NCBI GenBank assembly: GCA_000934455.1
Contig: KN894454.1
Location: forward strand, 1 to 22,400
Origin: Apostichopus parvimensis
Taxonomy: Eukaryota > Echinodermata > Holothuroidea > Aspidochirotida > Stichopodidae
DNA length: 22,400 bases
Direction: 5' to 3'
Shown: positions 13,401 through 20,995 of the stretch, in pieces
How positions within the stretch are numbered: the stretch's first letter is position 1
Layout of the letters: the number at the start of each line of letters is the position of its first letter
The notes under the pieces: model-generated
Database searches by the model: none
Seen by the model: the letters and a program-made list of their open reading frames with translations, nothing else
What the model was told of the DNA's origin: nothing
Position numbers and translations under genes: made by a program

Positions 13401-16400
13401 CGGTCCGCCTTCAGCTCTTGAATCTCCGCCTGAGTGATGATGGCGTCTGTGAGGTCATCCAGATGTAGACTCTAGGGTGAAAACAGAGGTAGGTATCAAA
13501 GATATCAATAAACAATTAAAAATCATTAACTCTTAAAACAGAGGAAGCATTCTAAGCTTCTGCTTTGGAAGTTTACCAAATTTTTGCTGCTTACATTAGA
13601 GTAATTCTAACATGATAAAAGACGAGGGTCTGGATGACAATATATATAACATTGATACAAATTTATTTCTTACTCACCAATTTAAGCTTGGCCAAAATCT
13701 TACTTTACATTGTATTTGAATCTTGGTAGTTTGGAAAGGCAGTTTAGATCTCAACAACTGCCCTCAGCCCCCCAAAAGAATATTACTAGGTCTAACTCAG
13801 CCTTCCTCCACCTGCCCCCCCCCACCCCTCTCTCCTCTTCTCCCATTCTGGACATTTCATGATGACTTGTCACTATGTCCACCAGTTTATCCTAAAGTCA
13901 CAGGTCACGAAAAGAAAAACACTCTTGAAATGAAATTATAAAGCAAATCAATGAGCTGACTTTCATCATCAGAATGCAAAATCCAAATTTCTCTTAAAAT
14001 TACTTCCCTGCCGCTTCCTTGGTCGCATAGAATAAAATTGGGTACGAAATACACGATGTGCAAGATGATGTAGTTTCTGACTGGAACCACCACACCCCCT
14101 GGGCCCCCACCACTCTCACCCCCCCCCCAACCTTCCACTCAAAGGAAGGAAATTGCTATACAGGGATCACCACCAATGAAGGGCACCTTGAGGTCACTGG
14201 TTTCAATCCTGTCCTAAGCAAACGTTTTCTTTTCTCTCTTCAAATTCAAAGTTTCAAGTTGTGAGGATTACCTTGAGGGCTGATATTTCCACTGCTTGTA
14301 CGTTGCCCCCAAATTCTTCCAAGATTATGTCATTGGATAGTAGGTCTCGTTTTGTAAAATCCTGTCGAAAGAGTGTAAATGTTGAATGATTTTATTAAAA
14401 TAACAAAACTGATGTATAGCTTTCTGCTGTTAAATGATTATGTATGTGTACCTTGTGCATAGCTTTTCTTGTTGCTTTCTCCTTCCTAGAAGGATCAATG
14501 TATATGAACATAAATGAAAGCCCAAACCATATTTTCAGAAATTTCTGAAATGATTTAAGTTTCATGTAATCTTTCCCCATCAATTATTTAACATGAAATA
14601 ACACAAGGCTGGTGTTCTTACAGGATTCTGTGTTGCACGTAATATTTCCCCATCAATTATTTAACATGAAATAATACAAGGCTGGTGTACTTACAGGATT
14701 CTGTGTTTCATGTAATATTTTCCCATCAATTATTTAACATGAAATAACACAAGGCTGGTGTACTTACAGGATTCTGTGTTGCATGTAATATTTTCCCATC
14801 AATTATTTAACATGAAATAACACAAGACTGGTGTTCTTACAGGATTCTGTGTTCATGTAAATATTTTCCCATCAATTATTTAACATGAAATAACACAAGG
14901 CTGGTGTACTTACAGGATTCTGAGTTTCATGTAATATTTCCCCATCAATTATTTAACATGAAATAACACAAAGCTGGTGTACTAACAGGATTCTGTATTT
15001 CATGTAATATATCCCCATCAATTATTTAACATGAAAAAACACAAGGTTTGTGTACTTACAGGATCTGCATCTGGCTTGTCACATTTATTGATTGCAACAA
15101 TTAAAGGAACTAGAAACAAAAGAAGAAATGGAAAAAATTGAATATGAGAAAGAGAGTAAGGGAATTCACAGATGCAAGATGGGATAAAAAAGAAAGAATG
15201 TTAACATTACTTCTAAAAAAATCACATTCTTAATAGTTTATAGAGTGAACATTCATATATGCTGTATAAATATTCATTTACATCATATGCATATTCATGA
15301 TGGTGCTGGTTGATGCAGCCAGTTGGGACAATTTCCTAATGCTAATACCTATCTAAACTGTACTCCAATATCATGCTTTCAAAGCACTGGTATTGACAGT
15401 ACAAACAGTTCCTAACCTTGAGCTGATAGAAAATATGATATTCATACTGCTCGTACTGACAATACAAGTGCTCTGAAGCAGGACATGACACTACAGTTTA
15501 GAAAAAATTGTCCCAACTGGGTGGTTTATGTAACATATATGACAACTTCAATGGTACCTAACACTGGAGCTATTCTACGCCAGCAATTAATTTTAGCAAC
15601 AGTAATAGTCATCTATGAAATGTTGTGTAATTTCTGTTTCTTGAAAGTCGCATGCAAAAGAGAGAGAAAGGCTTGAAATTATTTTTTTGCAAAAACAGTC
15701 CTTTTTTTACTTTTGTTTTTCACAGTTTTTCATGCTAAGCTTTTGAATATTGCAAACAACCCAACTTTACCAGTTTAACAGCACTGGCTAAATTCACCAA
15801 AAAGTACAGTTAAAGAAGACATTTTTATAAGTTAGTTTTTTCTTTAAAAAAAAAAGTTCCAAAGATCTCAGGTTCTTGTGTGCTATACTATTGTTTTAAG
15901 CAAGAAAAGTTACGAACGGAAAAGTAGTGCCAATTTACTCCACGCTTTGCACAGACCTGCTAACAAAATAGTACTTGACCTTATTTTGACGACCTGTGAC
16001 GGCAGTGCCTAGCAACAATGGTGACCCAACTTCCAAGTGACAATGATAACATAGAACATGTGACATCAAACATCTTCCAATCATGTTATGTTATACACCA
16101 TGTGACATCATTGTGATAGGATCAAATAACAGATGTTCACCCATTTCAAATTAATTATTTGCAATGGATCAAGACTCCAGGGTTTGGCACTTGTCCTATC
16201 CCAAACCATCACCCCTGCCCCCTCCCCATTCACCCACCCAAAACTTGTCCCATCACTTACAGAACAAATCTGAACTACTGGACTCCATGATGTGAACTGC
16301 ACCACTAAGCATTTCCACACCACTTTTATATCCATGAAGTTTAAACTTGAGTTTTTGATGTCAGTTAAATTTTGAAAAATATCTTCCATCTTCCTGATAA

Positions 16401-19400
16401 TACCCCTCTCCCACTCACCGTTGGCATTCTGTGCATATTTAATAGATTCTTTGGTTTGTTCCATGACACCGTCATCAGCTGCTACCACCAGTACCACAAT
16501 GTCAGTGATGTTAGCGCCACGTTCCCTCATGGCTTTAAAGGCAGCGTGTCCCGGTGTGTCCAGGAATGTGATTTGCTTCCCTTGCACTTTCACTGGATGA
16601 TAAAATATATATCAAAATTCACTATAAACTGGGAAGTGAACATCTTTTTTTTTACAACAAGCAACTGTATGCATTTGGTCAACTATCTTATTTTATTTAG
16701 TCTGTGGATTATTACTCACATTTAAAATTGGAATTGATCACACTCAGACAATATCCTGGATTTTTCACCTATATATTACACTTTTTTACCTACTCTTGTA
16801 TGTATAATTAAACAGTACAGATTTTCTATGGAATACTGCTATTGTTTGTTTTACTGAAAACTAGCACAGAAAGATATATTACAGTTGTGTGCATTACTTA
16901 ACAGTACATAGAGTTAAGATTTTATTATTGCATGTAATACTTAACAGTACAATGGATCCTCAGGGCATATTACTGTTGCGTGTATTACTCAACAATACAG
17001 AGAGTTTCCATGCAATATTACTGCTGTGTGTATTACTAAACAATGCAAAAAGAGATTCAAGGGCATATTACTGTTGTGTGAATTACTAAACAGTACATAG
17101 GATCCTCAGGGCATATTACTGCTTTGTGTATTACTCAACAATACAGAGTTTCCATGGAATATTACTGTTGCATGCATTACTTAACGGTACCGAAAGTTTA
17201 AGATTTTATTATTGCATGTATTACTAAACAGCACAGAAAGATATTCTATGGTCATATTACTGTTGTGTGTATTACTTAACAGTACAGAGAGTTTCCATGG
17301 AATATTATTGTTGTGTGTATTACTAAACAATGCAAAAAGAGATTCCAATGCATATTACAGTTGTGTGTATTACTTAACAGTACAGAGGATCCTTCACGCA
17401 TATTACTGTTGTGTGTTTTACTTAACAATACAGAGAGTTTCCATGGAATATTACTGTTGTGTGTATTACTAAACAATGCAAAAAGAGATTCCAATGCATA
17501 TTACAGTTGTGTGTATTACTCAACAATACAGAGATTCCATGGAACATTACTGTTGTGTGTATTACTTAACAGTACAGAGCATCCTCAGAGTATATAACTG
17601 TGTATTACTAAACAGTACAGTGCAATATATTCCATACATAGACCAGGGAGCTGTTGCTATTGACTACAAAGTGCTAGCAACTGTGGTGTGAAGGTAAAAT
17701 ACAAACACAACAGGTAGCAGCTGCATGACATGCAAGGACGGCCATTGTTTTCATCTGGGTTTATAATTCGCTATATATGCTATTTTGAAAATTGTGGAAC
17801 TAAAAATGTTATCCTCCAACCTTAATGGCATAACGTAAAACACGACAGATCGTAAACTAATGGGAATACCTCCTTTTCATTGTGCATGAATTATTGACAA
17901 ACCTTGAAAAGCACCAATATGTTGAGTGATTCCACCAGCTTCTTGCGCTGCGACTGATGTTTTCCTCAACGAATCAAGAAGAGTCGTCTTGCCATGGTCC
18001 ACATGGCCCATGATGGTCACCACTGCTGGCCTTGGGACCATGTTTGCTGCAGCTGCTGGAACTCTGTGTATCATATAGGTATTTATTTTTAAAACACTCA
18101 CATCCTTGAAAATTATATACAAAAAATTTTACTTTAAAATTTCTCATATTATTCAATTTTACGATCAATATTAGATGGTAACTTTAGCTACTGACTATTA
18201 TGGAGACCTAGTATAGAGATAAAACAATACAGAGTCATACACAGCTTTCAAATCACCCTAGAGAGATACATATTTGAGAGTATATGAGAATTCCTAACCA
18301 ATAGTTTGGTCTTCACTCTTCACCACGTGGTTGGATCCATCATGAATAGTAAATTTTGATCTATTTTGATCTTTTGTTCACTACAGTAGATGGCTATTTC
18401 TTACTTCTAGGTTTGTAATAGAACTAATAGTTAAATTTTTGTGTATAGGAGTTATACCATATTGGTGAGAATTGTTTCATAAGGTGTGCAGTTTTTATGC
18501 AATAAGAGGTTGAAACATGAGAAGAAGACAACGAGGGTTAATTATTAAAATGGGAGAAAGGAGAGTTAATTAAAATTTGGTTGTTTCATCATTTGTACAG
18601 CTATTCTTACATGTTCTATTCTTTGAGATAAAGGAATGGATTTGATGGGAAAATACTCACTGTCTGGAAACGTCTTTACTGATTTTAGGAATTACCAATT
18701 TCTCTTTTCTGACGATGTAATCCATCAGTAGTTCATCCAATATGGATTTTACCAGTGGTACCTTCAGGACTGAAAATGTCAAAGGAGAAATTCAATCATA
18801 TGTTAATTTCAAATGACATCAATGTTGTAGAACCCTAAGACTTGTCACTTTACATTTATGAGAAAATAACACATAACAAACAACAGCTCCGACAATTGGC
18901 AAGAGAAAAACTTGTACTGTGAAATAGCTCTGTACAAAATGTATGTTAAACCTCAATTCAAGAGACTACTTCACAGATACTTGTGTGAGAATACATTTTC
19001 TGATTCAGTCGAAGGCGACACAAACCCTACCACCTTTTATAGGCTCTGTGATAGAGACAACAGTCATGAACAACTTTCCCAAATAGTTAATAAAAATGTT
19101 ACTACATTTAGCAAATATCACAGATTTCTTGATCCATTACAGACACACCGAAGACTGGATCAAAGCTATAATACTACATCAACACAAGTCACATGTGTCT
19201 CAATTTCTTATGTTTTCTGTATCTATTACAGTTTTACTTTCTGGAATGCTTTGCAAAATGCTGACTCTGAAGTCTGAAATACTGAAGCTTTTAACATGAC
19301 CTAATGGTGGCATTGGTTTCAATGACAACCCTGATAGCATCTTACCTTGAAAATATGAAATGAAAACCATAGAGAAATTTAAAACGAACATTCCCTGATC

Positions 19401-20974
19401 TTAGTGGCTCCGTTACATCACAGATTTACATAATATAAGCTCCCCCCCCCTCTTCTCCTCCCACCCCAGATATGACTTTTAAACTAGCATATCTCCCAAC
19501 TGAATCAAAAAATTTCTTAGCAGTTTGGGGGAGTAGTTAATCACAAAGAACCCTCTCATATTAATATTAGCCTAACAAATGGCGGTTAGGTTTGTGTTAA
19601 CCTTTACTACTCAAATTGATGGTGCAGTCAGTATTACACAATAATATGCTACAAAAGTCTCTTTCAAACTGCTGTTTGAGCACCCTTTGGGTGGATATGC
19701 GCATTATAAATTTATCCATCATTATTATTTTTATTATTGAGTTGACTTTGAACATTATATAAGAACTTTTCAAATGATACGGTCCATTAGTTTGGTGGAC
19801 CATTTTCATTTGAAAATGTAACAGACAACTTTCCAGAATCTGTATATATTAGATCTGACATGTGATTATTGTCACTGAAATGAAAAACTTCTTTGAATCA
19901 AATAAAATCATTATATTTTCCCAAAGTAGAATGTATTTCATCATTGACCTACCTGTGTCAGGCTCCAGCTTCAAATTCAACTCCCTTTCTAATATTAGTT
20001 CATAAATACTGTCTGAAATATAACGAAAATCAACAGCGGTAATTCAGATTTATGCAATTTAGTTATGTCAAAGATAGATTGAAGGTTCAATTTATAGCAG
20101 ACTAAATTCTCAGTTTGAAGAATTTGATATGTGATAATTCCTAAATTAATTAGCTTCCCACAAGCTCTTGACAGTACACTGTATAAACCTACCAATCATG
20201 AACCCAACAAATCTCCCTATCCAATCTCCCTACCCCCATCTCCCTACCCCCCTCTCCCACCCCCTCCCTCAATGGGACATATTTACCAAATAATTACAAG
20301 ATTAACAATATTGGCTAATATCATTCAAAGTTCTTGATAGAATACTAGTTTCATTTTTGCCTGATAAACTGTAGTTTTCCATAGCTTAAGTTTTACCATA
20401 GCTTAAGTTTGGCTGGCTACTTTGCGGTGTGTGGAGGCTCGACCATGGATGTTACCCCCCCCCCCTGGTCTGTCACTAAATACTACAAATTTTTATTATT
20501 ATTTGACCTACTTAGTGAGTACAGTACCTAAAAATGAACTCCCTGTATGGAAAACTGGAAAGTTCAAATCTATGTGTACATTAATATAGTTATATAGTAA
20601 AACCTACCTTGGGGAATCCCCGCAGCAGAAGCAAGTTCTCTCACTGACATTGGACCTCTGATTTGGACTTTCACACTTTTCTGTTTTTTCTTTGTCCAGG
20701 ATTTACTAGATTTTGAGCGAGAATTGTCCTGAGCGTAGTTTCTCACAACTGCAGGCATTAAATTTGAATATCCGAGAAAGTTTCTTTGCGATTTTAATGT
20801 TCCTCCCTTTGTGGGGACAAATATGTGAGAAGAATTTGAACGTTGATATGAATATTCATGACTGGATAGACAATGTGTGGTACTAGCAGTTTCATTTATC
20901 CAGTTATGACTGTACCTCCGAGGATGGTAGCAGAGGGACTGTGAAACTCGGACACACTGCCTGAATGCCATCAT
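7294..20974 (-). CDS. MTIF2: Mitochondrial translation initiation factor IF-2, 14 coding exons
   Basis: Mitochondrial IF-2 is a GTPase of the matrix. It brings formylmethionyl-tRNA to the small mitoribosomal subunit and promotes subunit joining. All 14 exons join at GT-AG borders in one frame: 733 codons with stop, 732 residues, against about 727 in human. Order: a basic Arg-rich N-terminus consistent with a presequence; IF2 N-domain (about 100-180); G domain with G1 GHVDHGKT (198-205), G2 GGITQHIG (222-229), G3 DTPGH (244-248), G4 NKCD (298-301) and G5 SAL (334-336); domain II; a charged helical insertion (448-about 515); C1 from [10 protein letters not shown] (528); and C2 with [12 protein letters not shown]. 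The start is the first ATG (20974) after an in-frame TAG (20996-20998) that belongs to the upstream intron. The gene faces RPS27A tail to tail. Nothing is broken or missing. Confidence 0.97.
7704..7844 (-). CDS. MTIF2: MTIF2 coding exon 13: domain C2 (initiator tRNA binding)
   Basis: Encodes [20 protein letters not shown], then [20 protein letters not shown] and NNKSLHE. The [12 protein letters not shown] run is identical to the human protein and lies in the domain that holds formylmethionyl-tRNA. Acceptor ctcaaaag, donor gtatgt, phase 1 in and out. The following intron is the shortest, at 240 bases. Confidence 0.97.
8875..9039 (-). CDS. MTIF2: MTIF2 coding exon 12: domain C1, second part
   Basis: Encodes [20 protein letters not shown], then [20 protein letters not shown], matching human GVIYGFNV and IIYRLVEDLQEELSSRLP. 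The acceptor ctcgtcacgatag is poor in pyrimidines and forms the edge of the tandem array. Donor gtaggt. In the following intron (7845-8874) I see a pair of diverged ggtcaacatggct repeats at about 8018 and 8100, otherwise nothing. Confidence 0.95.
8990..9606. repeat. Tandem array, ~136-143 bp unit, about four copies (MTIF2 intron 11)
   Basis: The phrase ttataccgacatg starts at 9056, 9199, 9339 and 9475. Each unit continues with aagtttcata, caaggaaggatt, ttctttctttgg, and a C/A-rich ccctaaccccacccat block. The array proper is about 9051-9606. Its left edge coincides with the 3' splice site of coding exon 12 (9040), and the bases around that site resemble the repeat junction. Confidence 0.93.
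9792..9932 (-). CDS. MTIF2: MTIF2 coding exon 11: domain C1, first part
   Basis: Encodes [20 protein letters not shown] and continues to [18 protein letters not shown], matching human [14 protein letters not shown] and HFGVGDVS. Acceptor ctcttcag, donor gtttgt, phase 1 in and out. The following intron (9040-9791) is mostly the ~140-bp tandem array. Confidence 0.96.
10193..10438. repeat. 13-bp tandem array, about 19 copies (MTIF2 intron 10)
   Basis: The unit consensus is ggttgtactgtac. Units run without a break in 13-bp steps from 10193 to 10413, then one 12-bp unit, then a last decayed one. The unit holds GTAC palindromes, and no stop occurs in any + frame across most of the array, which produces spurious open frames of 65-118 codons. 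Confidence 0.96.
10942..11182 (-). CDS. MTIF2: MTIF2 coding exon 10: charged helical insertion (IF1-mimic region)
   Basis: Encodes [20 protein letters not shown] and continues as a highly charged Glu/Lys/Arg helix to [14 protein letters not shown], the entry to domain C1. Mitochondrial IF2 of mammals carries a short insertion here that takes over the role of the missing bacterial IF1. The same charged segment lies entirely within this exon. Acceptor tttaacag, donor gtaaga, phase 0 in and 1 out. The following intron (9933-10941) contains the 13-bp array. Confidence 0.94.
11220..11570. repeat. Tandem array, ~83-97 bp unit, about four copies (MTIF2 intron 9)
   Basis: The phrase gtttgtaaacatccatcttg or a variant begins near 11225, 11317, 11414 and 11497. 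Each unit continues with gaggtgtagttggatgaggt and a long G-run (ggggggggtgggg type). On the MTIF2 sense strand it is C-rich. The array ends about 40 bases upstream of the acceptor of coding exon 10. The G-runs differ in length between units. Confidence 0.9.
11934..12024. repeat. 47-bp tandem duplication, A/C-rich, two copies (MTIF2 intron 9)
   Basis: The phrase ataaacaaacaa(a)tcaaat followed by acatacaacaaacaaacata occurs at 11934 and again at 11981. The composition is CAAA-type simple sequence. Confidence 0.85.
12083..12287 (-). CDS. MTIF2: MTIF2 coding exon 9: domain II beta-barrel
   Basis: Encodes [20 protein letters not shown], a run to [20 protein letters not shown], then [20 protein letters not shown]. 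It matches human domain II closely ([16 protein letters not shown]). Acceptor ttgatag, donor gtacgt, exit phase 0. The following intron (11183-12082) carries two tandem repeats, one at 11934-12024 and one at about 11220-11570. Confidence 0.96.
13347..13471 (-). CDS. MTIF2: MTIF2 coding exon 8: end of G domain, start of domain II
   Basis: Encodes [20 protein letters not shown], then [20 protein letters not shown], matching the human KADPNGPVEGTVIES region. Acceptor ccctag, donor gtaatt, exit phase 2 inside a Gly codon. The following intron (12288-13346) holds a short CA run at about 13127-13137 and a T/C run at about 12489-12510, with no other signal. Confidence 0.95.
14272..14361 (-). CDS. 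MTIF2: MTIF2 coding exon 7: G5 region
   Basis: Exactly 30 codons, phase 0 at both ends: [20 protein letters not shown] followed by [10 protein letters not shown], with SAL as G5. Acceptor ttcgacag, donor gtaatc. I recognise nothing in the following intron (13472-14271) apart from C-rich simple sequence at about 13795-13840 and 14090-14130. Confidence 0.95.
14570..15060 (-). repeat. 73-bp tandem array carrying repeated 5' splice sites, seven units (MTIF2 intron 6)
   Basis: The phrase (c/t)cccatcaattatttaaca recurs at 14575, 14648, 14721, 14794, 14867, 14940 and 15013, a pitch of exactly 73 bp. Each unit also has a copy of the exon 6 donor. The real GT is at 15059-15058 and the copies are at 14986, 14913, 14840, 14767, 14694 and 14621. 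On the MTIF2 strand they read cct|gtaagtac or cct|gtaagaac, with one gttagtac (14986). Confidence 0.96.
15060..15109 (-). CDS. MTIF2: MTIF2 coding exon 6: G4 motif NKCD
   Basis: A 50-base exon encoding [17 protein letters not shown], with the guanine-specificity motif NKCD. Acceptor gtttctag; donor CCT|gtaagtac at 15059-15058, exit phase 0. The donor sequence is repeated six more times downstream at 73-bp intervals in the intron (see the array at 14570-15060). Confidence 0.95.
15319..15520. mobile_element. Inverted-repeat (fold-back) element, MTIF2 intron 5
   Basis: The left arm starts ccagttgggacaattt (15319-15334) and the right arm ends with its exact complement aaattgtcccaactgg (15505-15520). 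Further in, ctaaactgta pairs with tacagtttag, and cactggtattgacagtac with gtactgacaatacaagtg, leaving a loop of about 50 bases (15403-15452). There is no coding frame, and I see no clear target-site duplication. It could be a MITE or a simple inverted duplication. Confidence 0.65.
16419..16592 (-). CDS. MTIF2: MTIF2 coding exon 5: G3 motif and switch II
   Basis: Encodes [19 protein letters not shown], with DTPGH as G3, then [18 protein letters not shown], one of the best conserved runs of IF2. It ends YAQNAN plus one base at donor gtgagt. In the following intron (15110-16418) I see an inverted repeat (15319-15520) and a short direct repeat catgtgacatca at about 16057 and 16100; otherwise nothing. 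Confidence 0.97.
16880..17620. repeat. ~48-bp tandem array with higher-order structure, about 16 copies (MTIF2 intron 4)
   Basis: The core gtgtgtattact-aacagtac recurs about every 45-52 bases from 16886 to about 17605. Three spacer types alternate (gagtttccatggaatatta, gcaaaaagagattccaatgc, gaggatcctcaggg-like). The block aaacaatgcaaaaagagatt returns at about 17038, 17326 and 17472, so groups of three units form a repeat of about 146 bp. Open frames on both strands across it are by-products. Confidence 0.94.
17903..18063 (-). CDS. MTIF2: MTIF2 coding exon 4: G1 and G2 GTPase motifs
   Basis: Reads [18 protein letters not shown], then the P-loop GHVDHGKT, then [20 protein letters not shown] with the G2/switch I motif, ending GAFQ. 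The acceptor is read at 18064 (tacacag) because the AG two bases further on would break the frame. Donor gtttgt, exit phase 1. The following intron is largely filled by the ~48-bp tandem array. Confidence 0.97.
18661..18769 (-). CDS. MTIF2: MTIF2 coding exon 3: end of N-domain
   Basis: Encodes [20 protein letters not shown] followed by a basic linker ending ISKDVSR and two bases of a Gln codon. Acceptor attttcag, donor gtgagt, entry phase 1 and exit phase 2. I recognise nothing in the following intron (18064-18660). Confidence 0.92.
19655..19740 (+). repeat. SINE/MITE-like tail in MTIF2 intron 2
   Basis: The block gagcaccctttgggtggatatgcgcattataaat, followed by an ATT-rich run (tcattattatttttattatt), resembles a tail (cctttgggtgg - gcgctatataa - attattatt) that I know from many marine-animal short repeats. 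Only the tail is clear and its 5' extent is not. The family assignment is from memory. Confidence 0.5.
19771..19812. repeat. Hairpin of about 16 bp arms
   Basis: The left arm caaatgatacggtcca (19771-19786) and the right arm tggaccattttcatttg (19796-19812) are nearly complementary, with a loop of about 9 bases. It lies just after the SINE-like tail and may be part of the same element. Confidence 0.6.
19953..20012 (-). CDS. MTIF2: MTIF2 coding exon 2: N-domain helix
   Basis: A 60-base exon encoding [20 protein letters not shown], with split codons at both ends (phase 1 in and out). It aligns with the human stretch after the NTDYVYEALL region. Acceptor tatttcag, donor gtaggt. The following intron (18770-19952) contains the SINE-like tail and hairpin described separately. 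An antisense open frame of 121 codons there (18912-19277) resembles nothing known. Confidence 0.92.
20608..20974 (-). CDS. MTIF2: MTIF2 coding exon 1: presequence and start of N-domain
   Basis: Starts ATGATGGCATTCAGG ([12 protein letters not shown]); either Met is possible. The first 90 residues are rich in Ser, Arg and Tyr and low in acid, as in mitochondrial presequences. From about residue 95 a Lys-rich stretch leads to [15 protein letters not shown], the conserved IF2 N-domain entry. The exon begins at 20995 after a strong acceptor (pyrimidine tract 20996-21020), so 21 bases of 5' UTR precede the ATG. The donor is gtaggt, phase 1. The following intron (20013-20607) holds C-rich CTCCCTACCCC-type simple sequence at about 20210-20270 and a C-run near 20455-20466. 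Confidence 0.93.
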
Positions 20975-20995
20975 AGTAGTAAACAAGATGATGCT

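Noticed and set aside
13905-13980. ctgatgatgaaagtcag on the - strand as a snoRNA or regulatory hairpin
   Set aside because: A short palindrome only; no D box or closing stem at a fitting distance.
16880-17620. CRISPR-like appearance of regularly spaced repeats
   Set aside because: The repeats are degenerate, the spacers are themselves repeated, and the array lies in an intron of an animal gene.
16889-17691. Open frames on both strands over the ~48-bp array
   Set aside because: Repeat translations (CVLLNSTES-type); the periodicity is that of the DNA, not a protein family.
18061-18064. Alternative acceptor two bases downstream for MTIF2 exon 4
   Set aside because: It would shift the frame and destroy the [15 protein letters not shown] reading.
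18912-19277. 121-codon frame antisense to MTIF2 intron 2
   Set aside because: Non-ATG start, no domain, lies wholly in an intron and has no splice partners.
20975-20986. Extension of MTIF2 by four residues to a TTG codon
   Set aside because: The codon is TTG, not ATG. The first ATG is at 20974 and an exon acceptor lies at 20996, so the ATG is the sensible start.
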